This document shows, in pieces, positions 53,986-63,854 of a DNA stretch of 64,000 bases. The position numbers were made by a program, and so were the translations under genes. Source of the DNA: Gaiellasilicea sp963745775 (GTDB lineage Bacteria > Actinomycetota > Thermoleophilia > Gaiellales > Gaiellaceae); the NCBI GenBank assembly GCA_963745775.1, contig CAVUYY010000008.1, positions 496,001 to 560,000 on the forward strand, written 5' to 3'. The stretch's first letter is position 1; each line of letters starts with the position of its first letter. A model generated the notes under the pieces. It did not search any database. It had not been told where the DNA came from and saw only the letters and a list, made by a program, of their open reading frames with translations.

Positions 53986-55579
53986 CTACTCCCACTCGAT
54001 CGTCGCGGGCGGCTTCGACGAGATGTCGAGCGCGACGCGGTTGATGCCCGGGGATCTCGTTGATCAGCCGGCTCGAGATCGATTCGAGCAGGTCGTACGG
54101 AAGCCGCGCCCAGTCGGCGGTCATCGCGTCCTCCGAGGTGACCGCGCGAATCACGATCGGATAGGCGTAGGTCCGCTCGTCGCCCTGCACGCCGACCGAC
54201 TTGATCGCCGGCAGGACCGCGAAGCTCTGCCAGAGGTCGCGGTAGAGGCCGGCGCGACGCACCTCGTCCTGGAGCACGGCGTCGGCCGCGCGGAGGATCT
54301 CGAGCCGCTCCCGCGTCACCTCGCCGATGATCCGGATCGCGAGTCCCGGACCCGGGAACGGCTGGCGCCACACCATCCGCTCGGGCATCCCGAGCTCCTC
54401 GCCGACCCGTCGCACCTCGTCCTTGAAGAGGAGGCGCAGCGGCTCGACGAGCTCCATGTCCATCTGCTCGGGGAGGCCGCCGACGTTGTGGTGCGACTTG
54501 ATCTTGGCGGCGATCCCGTCGGTGCCGCCCGACTCGATCACGTCCGAGTAGAGCGTGCCCTGGACGAGGAACCGCACGGCACTCTGCTGACCCGAATCCC
54601 GCAGCTTGGTCGCCTCCTCCTCGAAGACGCGGATGAACTCCTCGCCGATCCGGCGACGCTTCTCCTCGGGCTCGTCGACCCCCTCGAGCCGCGCCAGGAA
54701 GCGCTCCTGCGCCTGGACGTGGACGAGCGGAACGCGGAAGTGGCCGCCGAAGGTCTCGGCCACCTGCTCGGCCTCGTTCGCGCGCATGAAGCCGTGGTCG
54801 ACGAAGACGCACGTGAGCTGGTCGCCGATCGCCTTGTAGACGAGCAGCGCCGCGACCGCCGAGTCGACGCCCCCGGAGAGACCGCAGATCACCCGCTCCG
54901 AGCCCACCTGCTGCCGGATCCGCTCGATCTGCTCCTCGATCACCGCGGCGGGCGTCCAGGAGGGGGGCGCGTCGGCGACCCCGTAAAGGAAGTTCTTGAG
55001 CACGTCTTGGCCGTACGGCGTGTGCACGACCTCGGGGTGGAACTGAACCCCGTAGAGCCCTCGCTGCGCGTCCTCGAAGGCGGCGACCGGCGTGGCCGCG
55101 GACCGTCCGGCCACCGTCGCGCCCGCGGGAGGCGCCGTGACGGTGTCGCGGTGGCTCATCCAGACGGTCTGAGTTTCGGGCAGGCCGTTGAAGAGCGCAC
55201 CCGAGCCGCCGTCGAGGTCGGTCTTCCCGAACTCCGACGTGCCGGTTCGCTCCACCTCGCCGCCGAGGTCGAGCGCCAGGAGCTGGGCGCCGTAGCAGAT
55301 CCCGAGCGTCGGGATCCCGAGCTCGTAGAGCGCGGGGTCGATCCGCGGCGCTCCCTCCGAGTAGACCGAGGCCGGGCCGCCGGAGAGGATCAGCGCGCGC
55401 GGGTTGCGGTGCCGAACCTCGGCTGCGCTCAGCGTGTGCGGAACGAGCTCCGAGTAGACGCGGGCGTCGCGCACGCGGCGCGCGATCAGCTGCGCGTACT
55501 GGCCGCCGAGGTCGAGGACGAGCACGGGGCGATCCGCCGCAGTTGGCTCCGGAACCGGCAACGGGAGAACCTGTCCCAC
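53986..55579 (-). CDS. guaA: GMP synthase (glutamine-hydrolysing), frameshifted at its 3' end
   Basis: About 530 residues. Converts XMP to GMP. Glutaminase: GICYGAQLLALDLGG with catalytic Cys, GVQFHPEVVHTPYGQ. ATP pyrophosphatase: ICGLSGGVDSAVAALLVYKA. C-terminal dimerisation part: IKSVGVQGDERTYAYPIVIR. An extra G near 54044 breaks the conserved end; the other frame finishes with PPATIEWE, the usual GuaA C-terminus, at 53986. The error is in a C/G run in a highly conserved essential gene, so it is probably not real. The GTG overlaps the guaB stop. Confidence 0.95.
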
Positions 55580-57076
55580 TACTGCCGCCGGTAGTTCGGC
55601 GCTTCCTTCGTGATCGTGACGTCGTGCGGGTGGCTCTCGCGGAGCCCGGCGCCGGTGATTCGCACGAAGCGCGCTTCGAGCTTCAGCGCCTCGATCGTCT
55701 CGGCGCCGCAGAAGCCCATCGCCTGGCGAAGGCCGCCGATCAGCTGATGGAGGATCGGCTCGAGCCTGCCCTTGTAGGGCACGCGCCCCTCGATCCCCTG
55801 CGGCACGAGCTTGTCCACGTCCTCGACGTCGCCCTGGTAGTAGCGGTCCTTCGAGAACGAGCCGGCCTTCATCGCGCCGAGCGACCCCATCCCGCGGTAC
55901 TCCTTGAAACGCTCGCCCTGGACGAGGATCACGTCGCCGGGGCTCTCGTCCGTGCCCGCCAGCATCGAGCCGAGCATGACCGTGTCCGCGCCGGCGGCGA
56001 TCGCCTTCGCGATGTCTCCGGATGACGTCAGGCCGCCGTCGGCGATCACCGGCACGCCATGCCGCGACGCCGCCTCGGCGCAGTCGAAGACCGCGGTCAC
56101 CTGCGGCACGCCCACACCGGCGACGACGCGGGTGGTGCAGATCGAGCCAGGACCGACGCCGCACTTGACGGCGTCGGCGCCCGCGTCGATCAGCGCGTCC
56201 GCGCCCTCGCCGGTGACGACGTTGCCCGCGATCACCTGAACGTCCCAGTCGGACTTCACGCGCCGCACCATCTCGACGACCGCACGAGAGTGTCCGTGCG
56301 CGGTGTCGATCACGAGCACGTCGACCTCCGAGCCGACCAGTGCGTCCGGCGCGCTCGAGAGCGTCGGGCCCGACGCCGACGGCCGCGCCGACCATGAGCC
56401 GCCCCTGCTCGTCCTTCGTCGAGAGCGGGAACTCGATTCGCTTCCGGATGTCCTTGACCGTGATCAGGCCCTGCAGCTTCCCGTCGCCGTCGACGACGGG
56501 CAGCTTCTCGATCCTGTGCTTGCGCAGCAGCTCGTTCGCCGCCTCGAGCGTCGTCCCGACCGGAGCGGTCACGAGATCGCGAGACGTCATCAGCGCCGAG
56601 ACCGGCTGGCGCAGGTTCGTCTCGAACCGGAGGTCGCGGTTCGTGAGGATCCCGACGAGCAGGCCGTCCGCGTCCGTGATCGGGACGCCGGAGATGTGGT
56701 AGCGCTCCATCAGCGCGAAGGCGTCGGCCACGGAATCGTCCGGGCGGAGCGTGACCGGCTCGACGATCATCCCCGACTCGGAGCGCTTCACCTTGTCGAC
56801 CTCGGCAACCTGGTCGGCGATCGAGAGATTGCGGTGGACGATCCCGATTCCGCCCGCGCGCGCGAGCGCGATCGCAAGCCGCGCCTCGGTGACGGTGTCC
56901 ATCGCGGCGGAGACGATCGGGAGCTCGAGCACGATCGTCCGCGTCAGCCGGGTGGCCGTGCGCACGTCGTTCGGCAGCACGCTCGACTCGGCCGGGAGCA
57001 GCAGCACGTCGTCGAACGTGAGCCCTTCCTTGCCGAACTTCATCTCCCGGTCGAGCTCGAACTCCACCTCAGTCAC
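55579..57076 (-). CDS. guaB: IMP dehydrogenase (one frameshift near 56348)
   Basis: About 498 residues. Oxidises IMP to XMP, the committed step to GMP. GKEGLTFDDVLLLPAESSVL start, two CBS domains at about residues 100-220 (GMIVEPVTLRPDDSVADAFA region), then after one extra G near 56348 the catalytic barrel VLVIDTAHGHSRAVV, GAGADAVKCGVGPGSICTTR-like loop with the active-site Cys, and EGRVPYKGRLEPILHQL. The length is one over a multiple of three. The GTG 57076 start adds eleven residues before the common MKFGKEG start, which could be the true one. Confidence 0.95.
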
Positions 57077-57130
57077 CCCCTCGATCGGGGCTGCGCGACG
57101 GTGGTGTGAACGCGACTCACGGGTCGGCCG

Positions 57131-57136
57131 ATCCTA
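57131..57136 (-). promoter_or_regulatory. -10 box upstream of guaB
   Basis: Minus-strand TAGGAT, 54 bases before the guaB start, so unlike most neighbours this transcript should have a leader. The leader contains no evident known riboswitch. Confidence 0.4.
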
Positions 57137-57219
57137 ACAGCCGCCTTCGGACGGCCTGTTTCCGGCCGCGCCGGCGAGGGTAGGCGGCGTCAGACAAAAC
57201 CCGGACGAAAGGACAGCGC

Positions 57220-57681
57220 ATGGCACGCATCGAGGAGTCGATCGAGGTCGACGCACCCATCGCCACCGTCTACAACCAGTGGACGCAGTTCGAGGAGTTT
57301 CCGCAGTTCATGGAGGGAGTCGAGAGCGTCCAGCAGCTCGACGACACCCACCTCCTCTGGACGGCCGAGATCGGCGGCAAGCAGGAGGAGTGGCGCGCGG
57401 AGATCACCGAGCAGCACCCCGACCATCGCGTGGCCTGGAAGTCGACCGAGGGCCGGGAGAACGCCGGCGTCGTCAGCTTTCACCAGATCGCCGAGGACAC
57501 GACGCGCGTGATGGTGCAGATGGACTGGGAGCCGGACGGGGCCGTCGAGACCGTCGGCGCGACGGTCGGCGCCGACAGCCGCCGCGTCAAGGGCGACCTC
57601 GAGCGCTTCAAGGAGCTGATCGAGAAGCGGGGCACGGAGAGCGGCGCCTGGCGCGGCGAGGTCAAGCAGTCGCACGATTAG
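57220..57681 (+). CDS. SRPBCC (START-like) family protein
   Basis: 153 residues: ARIEESIEVDAPIATVYNQW, FEEFPQFMEGVESVQQLDDT and HRVAWKSTEGRENAGVVSFH form the helix-grip fold of polyketide-cyclase/dehydrase-like SRPBCC proteins. These bind hydrophobic ligands; the function here is unknown. The ATG follows GAAAGGA. It is divergent from guaB. Confidence 0.88.
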   Translation: MARIEESIEVDAPIATVYNQWTQFEEFPQFMEGVESVQQLDDTHLLWTAEIGGKQEEWRAEITEQHPDHRVAWKSTEGRENAGVVSFHQIAEDTTRVMVQMDWEPDGAVETVGATVGADSRRVKGDLERFKELIEKRGTESGAWRGEVKQSHD

Positions 57682-57726
57682 TCGTCGAGCGGCGGCCGGG
57701 GAGCCTCAGGCTCCTCCGGCCGTCGG

Positions 57727-58680
57727 TCAGGCTGCGAGCGGCTGCAGCTCCCGCACGTCGACGCCTCCGGCGAACCGGCCCACGTCGCGCGGGTCGAAGC
57801 GGCCGGCTCCGATCTCGAGCGTCGAGGCGGCACCGGCGGCAACCGCGAGCCGGAGCGCGTCCTCGGACTTCTTGCCGGCGAGCTGGGCGGCGATGAACTG
57901 CGCGAGCAGGACGTCGCCCGCCCCGACCACCGAGACCGGCTCGATCTCCGGCGCGGACGCGAGGTAGCGCTTGACCTGACGCTCCTCCCGAAACAGGCCG
58001 AAGCAGCCCGATTCGAGGGTGATGTGGACATTGCGGGCGCCGGCCTCGGCGATCCGGTCGAGCGCCATCAGGAAGTCGTCCTCCTCGTCGAGCTCCTGCC
58101 CGACCACGTGCTCGGCCTCGCGCTGGTTCGGCGAGACGAGGTACGGCTCCGCCTCGGTTCCGAGCCGCAGCGGCTCGCCCTCGGTGTCGAGCACGACCTT
58201 GACGCCGCGCCGGTTCAGGTCGCGGATCGAGTCCGCGTAGAAGCTCTCCGCGACGCCGCGCGGCAGCGACCCTGCAAAGACGACGAAGTCGGCGCCGCGC
58301 GAGAGATACAGGAGCTTCTCGCGCAGCATCTCGAGCTCGATCTCCGACACGAGCGGCCCCCACTCGTTGATCTCGGTGTACGAGTTCTCCATCGGGTCGA
58401 CGACGGCCGTCGACGCGCGAGACTCCTCGCCGATCCGGACGAAGTCGTTCAGGATCGCCTCGGCGGTGAGCTCCTCGACGATCCGCGTGCCGGTGCGCCC
58501 GCCCGCCAGCCCGGTCGCGACGACGGGAACGTCGAGCCGCTTGAGAGCCCGGGCGACGTTGATCCCCTTGCCGCCGGCGAGGGTCAAGACCTGGCTCGCG
58601 CGATGGCGGTGGCCGCGCTGGAAGCTCGGGACGGTCAGCGTCCGGTCGAGCGCGGCGTTGAGTGTCACCGTGACGATCAC
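57727..58680 (-). CDS. PfkB-family hexose kinase (1-phosphofructokinase-like)
   Basis: 317 residues. GGKGINVARALKRLDVPVVA is the PfkB motif 1 of 1-phosphofructokinase/tagatose-6-phosphate kinase (FruK/LacC); SVVGAGDVLLAQFIA is motif 2, with catalytic Asp but V where most members have S. It phosphorylates a fructose- or tagatose-phosphate. There is no sugar PTS gene nearby. The GTG lies 12 bases after the D,D-carboxypeptidase stop. Confidence 0.9.
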   Translation of the reverse strand: MIVTVTLNAALDRTLTVPSFQRGHRHRASQVLTLAGGKGINVARALKRLDVPVVATGLAGGRTGTRIVEELTAEAILNDFVRIGEESRASTAVVDPMENSYTEINEWGPLVSEIELEMLREKLLYLSRGADFVVFAGSLPRGVAESFYADSIRDLNRRGVKVVLDTEGEPLRLGTEAEPYLVSPNQREAEHVVGQELDEEDDFLMALDRIAEAGARNVHITLESGCFGLFREERQVKRYLASAPEIEPVSVVGAGDVLLAQFIAAQLAGKKSEDALRLAVAAGAASTLEIGAGRFDPRDVGRFAGGVDVRELQPLAA

Positions 58681-58692
58681 GTTGCGCTCACG

Positions 58693-59827
58693 TTAGTCCC
58701 CCCAGAGATGATGGAGCGTCCGCTCCGCGTAGAACCCTACGCGCTCGAGCCGACCCGGCCGCTCGATCGCTGACGGCCGCCACGAGCGGCGAACGGGCGA
58801 TCACCGTGCCGCGGTCGAGCACCTGCACCTCGCCGAGCGGCTGGCCCGCGCGCACGGGCAGCTCGACCTCGACCGGCGCAACGATCCGCTCCAGCAGTGT
58901 CCGCTCGATCCGAACCACCCGGAGCGCCGGCTTCGCCGCCACGAGGCGGACGCGAGGCTGCGCGTACGCGGTGCGTGCGGTCGCGTAGACCCGGTCTGCG
59001 TCGATCGCCCAGACGGCTCGATACTGCGCGAGTCCCCACGAGAGCAACCCGGCGAGATCCTGGTTTCGGCCCGCGCGCGTCTCGCCGCCGAGCAGCGTCG
59101 CGTAGATCGTCACTCCAGGCCCGCGTGCCGCCGCCACCTCCGACCAGCCGGCGCCGTTCGTGTGGCCCGTCTTGACGCCGAGCAGCCGCGGGAACGTCGA
59201 GAGCAGGTCGTTCCAGTTGACGAGGCGCCGCCCGGCGACCGTCGTCTCGACGACGCGCACCGTCTCGCGGATGAACGGCTTCTGCATCGCCACGCGAGCG
59301 AGCTTGGTCACGTCGCGGGCGCTCGACACGTGTCCCGGCGCGTCGAGGCCGTCCGGGTTTGCAAAGCGCGTGTCGGTGAGCCCGAGCTCTCGGGCCCTCG
59401 CGTTCATCAAGCCGACGAAGCGTGGGATCGAGCCGTCGCCGACGTGTGCCGCGAGCGCGTTCGCCGCGTCGTTCGCGCTCTGGATCAGCGCTGCTCGGAG
59501 CAGGTCGGCGACGGTGAGCCGCTCGCCTGGGGTGAGCGCGATCGACGACTCACCGACGGCGGCTGCCCGCTTCGAGACCGTGACGACCTCGTCGAGCTCG
59601 GCGTGCTCGAGCGTCACGAGGGCGGTCATCAGCTTCGTGATCGACGCGATCGGCAGCCGCTCGCGGTCGTCGAGGCTCGCGAGCACCTCGCCCGTCGTGG
59701 CGTTCTGGACGAGGTAGGCCTCGGCATCCACGAGCGGCGGTGCGGCCGCGCCGCCGACCGCGAGCGCCAGGGCGAGCGCGGCTGCGAGCGCGACTGCGAG
59801 GAGCGGGACGATCCGCAGGGGCTTCAA
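58693..59827 (-). CDS. D-alanyl-D-alanine carboxypeptidase (C-terminal frameshift near 58755)
   Basis: About 378 residues. Penicillin-binding protein trimming peptidoglycan stem peptides outside the membrane. A signal peptide (VPLLAVALAAALALALAVGG) leads to IASITKLMTALVTLE (S-x-x-K), IQSANDAANALAAHVGDG (SxN) and LLGVKTGHTNGAGW (KTG). The in-frame end is odd; removing one base in a G run near 58755 gives a typical end RVGFYAERTLHHLWGD and a TAA stop at 58693. Its TTG start follows a TAGAGT box by nine bases. Confidence 0.92.
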
Positions 59828-59839
59828 ACGGCGGCCACT

Positions 59840-60196
59840 CTACTCCACCCGAATCCGCTGCCCGATTCTCAGGGCGACCGGATCGAGGCCGGGATTCAGC
59901 GTCAGCAGGCGTTCGACCGTCGTGTCGAACTGGGCCGCGATCGTCTCGAGCGTGTCACCGGCCTCGATCGAGTAGCTCCGGCGCGACTGCGGCGGAGTCG
60001 TCCGCCTCGTGGTCGTCGTTCGCGGCGAGGTCGTCGTGGCCCGCGTCTCGAGCGCCGTTCCCGCAGGCGTGACCGCGTCGTCGCCGGAGAGGCCGGAGCG
60101 GACGAGCAGGACGGCGATCGTGACGGCGGCCAGAAAGACGATCGGCGCCAGGAACCGTGCAGCCAGCCCGGAGCCCGAGCGTTGGTCGCGTTTCAC
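59840..60196 (-). CDS. Membrane-anchored LysM protein
   Basis: 118 residues. A basic N-terminus and one membrane helix (FLAPIVFLAAVTIAVLLV) are followed by a Thr/Arg-rich linker (RATTTSPRTTTTRRTTPP) and a C-terminal LysM repeat: SYSIEAGDTLETIAAQFDTT, LLTLNPGLDPVALRIGQRIR. LysM binds N-acetylglucosamine in peptidoglycan. GTG 60196 overlaps the pyrF stop. It ends 12 bases before the carboxypeptidase start, so both cell-wall genes may be one transcript. Confidence 0.85.
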   Translation of the reverse strand: MKRDQRSGSGLAARFLAPIVFLAAVTIAVLLVRSGLSGDDAVTPAGTALETRATTTSPRTTTTRRTTPPQSRRSYSIEAGDTLETIAAQFDTTVERLLTLNPGLDPVALRIGQRIRVE

Positions 60197-61122
60197 CAAC
60201 CGGAGACCGACCAGACCTCTGACCGGAGCCGCGCGGCTTCGGCGCCTGCCGCCGAGCGCCAGTCGGAGTCTCCACTTCGGTACGCGTAGATCACAGAGCG
60301 CGACGCGGTCACGAGCGCGCTCGCGGGGCCGCTCGTGAACGCGCGAGCCACATCTGCCGGAGTCGCTCCCTGGGCGCCGACGCCCGGCAGGAGCAGCACG
60401 GAGCGCGGCAGCAGCCTGCGCGCCTCGCCGACGGCGCGCGGAACCGTCGCCCCCACGACGGCGCCGACGCTCGAGAGGCCACGGTCGCCGACGAGGTCGG
60501 CGCCCCATTCGTCGACGAGCGCGGCGACGTGCTGCCACACTCGCCGGCCGTCCGAGAGCGTCAGCTCCTGGACGTCGATCGCACCCGCGTTGGACGTGCG
60601 CACCAGGCAGAAGATGCCCGCGCCGTGGAGCCGGCAGGCCTGGAGAAACGGCTCGATCGAGTCCCGGCCGAGATACGCATTGACGGTCAGCGCGTCCGCC
60701 AGCGCCGGCTCCTCGCCCCGAGGGTCGAGAAACGCCGTCGCATACGCCCGTGCGGTCGAGCCGATGTCGCCGCGCTTGCCGTCGGCGATCACGAGCAGGC
60801 CGGCGCTGCGTGCGTAGCCGCAGACCCGCTCGAGCGCGGCGATCCCGTCGGAGCCGAGCGTCTCGAAGAACGCGACCTGCGGCTTCACGGCGACGACGTA
60901 CGGGGCGACCGCGTCGACGATCCCGCAGCAGAAGCGGGCATAGGCGTGAGCGCTCTCGGCGCGTCCGAGCACCGCTTCGCCGCGCACCTCGAGCGGCAGC
61001 AACTCGAGGCTGGGATCGAGGCCGACGACGAGCTGGCTCCGCTTGCGCTCGACCGCGTCCGCCAGCCGATCTGCGAACGGCGCGGTCTCAACCCGCGTCC
61101 CGGCCTCGAGATCCTGCGCCAC
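60193..61122 (-). CDS. pyrF: Orotidine 5'-phosphate decarboxylase (type 2)
   Basis: 309 residues. Converts OMP to UMP. The long type 2 form: FADRLADAVERKRSQLVVGL followed by DPSLELLP, VAVKPQVAFFETLGSDGIAA, LLVIADGKRGDIGSTARAYA (catalytic Lys-Asp network) and LLLPGVGAQGATPADVARAF. GTG 61122 is chosen over GTG 61128 because a TAGCCT box (61129-61134) is six bases upstream of the former and adjoins the latter. Confidence 0.93.
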   Translation of the reverse strand: MAQDLEAGTRVETAPFADRLADAVERKRSQLVVGLDPSLELLPLEVRGEAVLGRAESAHAYARFCCGIVDAVAPYVVAVKPQVAFFETLGSDGIAALERVCGYARSAGLLVIADGKRGDIGSTARAYATAFLDPRGEEPALADALTVNAYLGRDSIEPFLQACRLHGAGIFCLVRTSNAGAIDVQELTLSDGRRVWQHVAALVDEWGADLVGDRGLSSVGAVVGATVPRAVGEARRLLPRSVLLLPGVGAQGATPADVARAFTSGPASALVTASRSVIYAYRSGDSDWRSAAGAEAARLRSEVWSVSGW

Positions 61123-61154
61123 GGGCACAGGCTACTCCGTCCTGCGGAGCGTCC

Positions 61155-62793
61155 TCAGGCCGCCAGGATCCGCTCGGCCACGAGCGGAACGACCCGTAGC
61201 TCCGGCGGCGGGCGACGCAGGAACGAGCCCACGAGCAGCAGCTCGTCGGTGTCCTCCGGGCCTGTCGCGGGCGCGCTCCTCCGAGCTGCGGCGAGCCCCG
61301 CCTCGATCTCGACGCGGCCCGCGCTGCCGGGCAGCACCGAGCGCGACGAGACGACGCGACCGCCCGTGACGAAGAAGGCGCGCAGGAAGCCCGGCTCGAG
61401 CGCCGGTACGAGCAGGCAGACCTCGAGCGCACGAAGCCGCTCGAGCTCGGCGAGCGAGCTCGCGACCTGCTCGAGCGCCGTCAGCCGATCCCGGAGGCGC
61501 GCCGCGTCCTCGAAGCGGAGATCGCCGGCAAGCCGGCGCAGGCGCGCGCGCAGCGCCGGGAGCGCCGCGGCGATGTCGTCTCCCTGGTGATCCGCGAGCG
61601 CTCGGGCCGCGCGCTGGGCGACTCGACGGCTCTTGATCGGGCCCAGCGCCGTCGGCGTCTCCGTCACGACGAAGCCAGCGCCGCGACGCCGGAGGTAGAG
61701 GTAGCGATCGGGCCGGAGGCTTCGCGCGTTCGCAGGAGGCCGCAGCTCGCGCAGGAGCCGCAGCTCCTCGAGTGCCGCCTCGAGCTCGGAGCCGAGCTGC
61801 CGCCATTCGACGCGCGCGAGCGCGCCGAGCGCCGCCTCCACAGCGGGTCGCTGCCGCTCCGTCCGGAAGTACGAGCCGAGTCGCTGCTTGAGGCCGCGGG
61901 CGCGTCCGACGTAGAGAACCTGCTCGTTCCGATCGCGGAAGAGATAGACGCCCGGGCCGGCCGGAGCTCCGGCAACGAGCGAGCGCTTGCCGGCGAGCCG
62001 CCGAGCCCGGGGCGCCGAGAGCTCGACGAGCTCGGCCACGGTGCACGCCCCTCGCTCCTGCGCGAGTCCGAGCAGCGCGACCAGGATCTCGGCCGTCGCC
62101 TGCGCGTCGGCGAGGGCACGATGGCACGGCCTGAACGGACGTCCCGAAGAACTGGGCGAGCGAGGCGAGCCCGACGCGGGCGATCCGGCCCTCGAGCAAC
62201 CGTCGCGCAAGCCAGACCGTGTCGACGACGGGCGCTGCGAGCCGTCGTCCGGTCAGTCGCTCGACCTCGACGTCGAGGAAGCCGACGTCGAAGCGGGCGT
62301 TGTGGGCGACGAGGACGGCGTCGCCGGCGAAGTCGAGGAACCGGCGCACGGCGAGCTCGGCCGGCGGCGCGCCCCGAAGCGCGGCGGGCTCGATCCCCGT
62401 CAGGGCCGCGATCGGAGCAGGCAAGGGCCGCCTCGGGTTCACGAGCGTCTCGAACGTCTCTGCGAGCTCGAGCCCCCGGACCCGCACGGCACCGATCTCG
62501 CAGATCGCCGCGGCGCCGGGGCGAAGCCCGGTCGTCTCGAGGTCGACGACGACATATGTCGCCTGCTCGAGCGGCTCCCGCGCGCCTGGCGGATCGGCGA
62601 GACCGACCGCCGCGCCGCGCCAGGCGAGCCGCGCGTCGCCTTCGACCACCTCCGTCAGCAGCTCGCGAGCGAGACCCAGAGGAACGTGGCGCAGCGCGAA
62701 GAGCGTTCTCGCCGCGTCCTCGAGCGGTACCGGTCCGCGGCGCGCCTGGACGAGCTCGACAAGTCGATCGGCGGAGTCGAAGGCGAGTTGCAC
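61155..62793 (-). CDS. DEDDh exonuclease fused to GIY-YIG nuclease (one frameshift near 62130)
   Basis: About 546 residues. The N-terminal part is an epsilon-like 3'-5' exonuclease: VVDLETTGLRPGAAAICEIG (D-x-E), VLVAHNARFDVGFLDVEVER and, across the frame break, CHRALADAQATAEIL with the H....D pair. The C-terminal part has a UvrC/Cho-like GIY-YIG domain, GPGVYLFRDRNEQVLYVGRA then RLGSYF, and a UVR-like helix pair (FEDAARLRDRLTALEQVASS). Such DnaQ-GIY fusions are found in Actinobacteria and probably act in repair incision plus resection. GTG 62793 follows a TAGGCT box by six bases. Confidence 0.88.
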
Positions 62794-62833
62794 GACTCGA
62801 GCCTAGGCGAACATATGTTCGTCTGCAAGCGCG

Positions 62834-62863
62834 AAAAGAGAGCCGCCCCGGGGGACGGCTCTC
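62834..62863 (-). terminator. Rho-independent terminator of hupB
   Basis: On the minus strand GAGAGCCG (62856-62863) pairs with CGGCTCTC (62838-62845) around a C/G-rich loop, followed by TTTT (62834-62837). It starts 24 bases after the hupB stop and is the only textbook terminator seen in the window. Confidence 0.85.
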
Positions 62864-62886
62864 GGAACGACGGAGGAGCGGCTGAA

Positions 62887-63168
62887 TCAGCCTCCCTTGA
62901 CAGCCGCCTTGAGCTGGCTTCCGGCCGAGAACTTCGGCACGGTCGCGGCCGCGATGTGCACCTTCTCGCTCGGATTACGCGGGTTGACGCCTTCGCGAGC
63001 GGCGCGATCGGCGGTCGAGAACTTGCCGAAGCCGGTGAACGTGATCGTGTCGCGCGACTTGAGCGCGTCGGTGACGCACTCGAGGAACGCGTCCACGGCC
63101 GAGCTCGCGTCGCGGCGAGAGAGATTGCTCTTCGACGCTACTGCGTCCACGAATTCCTGTTTCGTCAC
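62887..63168 (-). CDS. hupB: HU-family DNA-binding protein
   Basis: 93 residues. Nucleoid protein that bends DNA: TKQEFVDAVASKSNLSRRDA, DTITFTGFGKFSTADRAARE and GVNPRNPSEKVHIAAATVPK (the DNA-binding arm with the conserved NP). It lacks the long basic tail of mycobacterial HupB. GTG 63168 has GGAGGAG at the right spacing. A TAGGGT box at 63212-63217 gives a 43-base leader. Confidence 0.95.
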   Translation of the reverse strand: MTKQEFVDAVASKSNLSRRDASSAVDAFLECVTDALKSRDTITFTGFGKFSTADRAAREGVNPRNPSEKVHIAAATVPKFSAGSQLKAAVKGG

Positions 63169-63277
63169 TTGCACTCCTCCTGCGTCGGGGATTGAGCGAA
63201 AAACTGGGCAGACCCTAACAGCCTCGTCGGACCGCCTCAACGGGAACCGGCTCAACCATGCGGTTTTCTGAGCGGCT

Positions 63278-63811
63278 TCAGGCGCTGTTTGCGGCCGGAA
63301 CAACATCTCGGGCGACGAAGAGCGACCGGAGCCGGACGCCGCTCCGGGCCAGAGCGTCCGCTCCTCCCTCCTCTCGATCGATCACACAGACCGCGTTCCG
63401 GACGGTTAGCCCCTCCGCCCGAACCGCCTCGACGGCGGCGAGAAGGGCTCCCCCCGAGGTGACCACGTCCTCGATCAGGCAGACGAGCTCACCCGACTCG
63501 AACGGTCCCTCGATCCGGTTGCCGGTGCCGTACGACTTGGCCTCGTCGCGCACGATCACGAAGGGCAGGCCTCCCGAGAGCGAAGCGGCGGCGGCGAGCG
63601 CGACCGCCCCGAGCGCGGGAGCTGCGAGGCGAACGGCGGCCGGCTCGTGCTCGCGCACTGCCGCCGCAAGCCGCTCGCCGATCTGCCTGAGGAGCTCGGG
63701 GCGCGTCTCGAAGCGGTACTTGTCGAGGTAGTACGAGGAGCGCCGACCGGAGCGCAGGACGAAGTCGCCCTCGAGCAGGGCGTGCTCGCGAAGCTCGGCC
63801 GCGAGGTTCAC
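63278..63811 (-). CDS. pyrE: Orotate phosphoribosyltransferase
   Basis: 177 residues. Joins orotate to PRPP to make OMP, the substrate of pyrF. ALLEGDFVLRSGRRSSYYLD, KYRFETRPELLRQIGERLAA and the PRPP loop CLIEDVVTSGGALLAAVEAV are clear. GTG 63811 is picked as the start of the conserved part (VNLAAELREH). It lies 43 bases after the partial gene at the window edge. Confidence 0.93.
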   Translation of the reverse strand: MNLAAELREHALLEGDFVLRSGRRSSYYLDKYRFETRPELLRQIGERLAAAVREHEPAAVRLAAPALGAVALAAAASLSGGLPFVIVRDEAKSYGTGNRIEGPFESGELVCLIEDVVTSGGALLAAVEAVRAEGLTVRNAVCVIDREEGGADALARSGVRLRSLFVARDVVPAANSA

Positions 63812-63854
63812 GCCCCCAGGCTCAGTAGTGGAGAGCTCAGCGGTCGCGAGGCCA

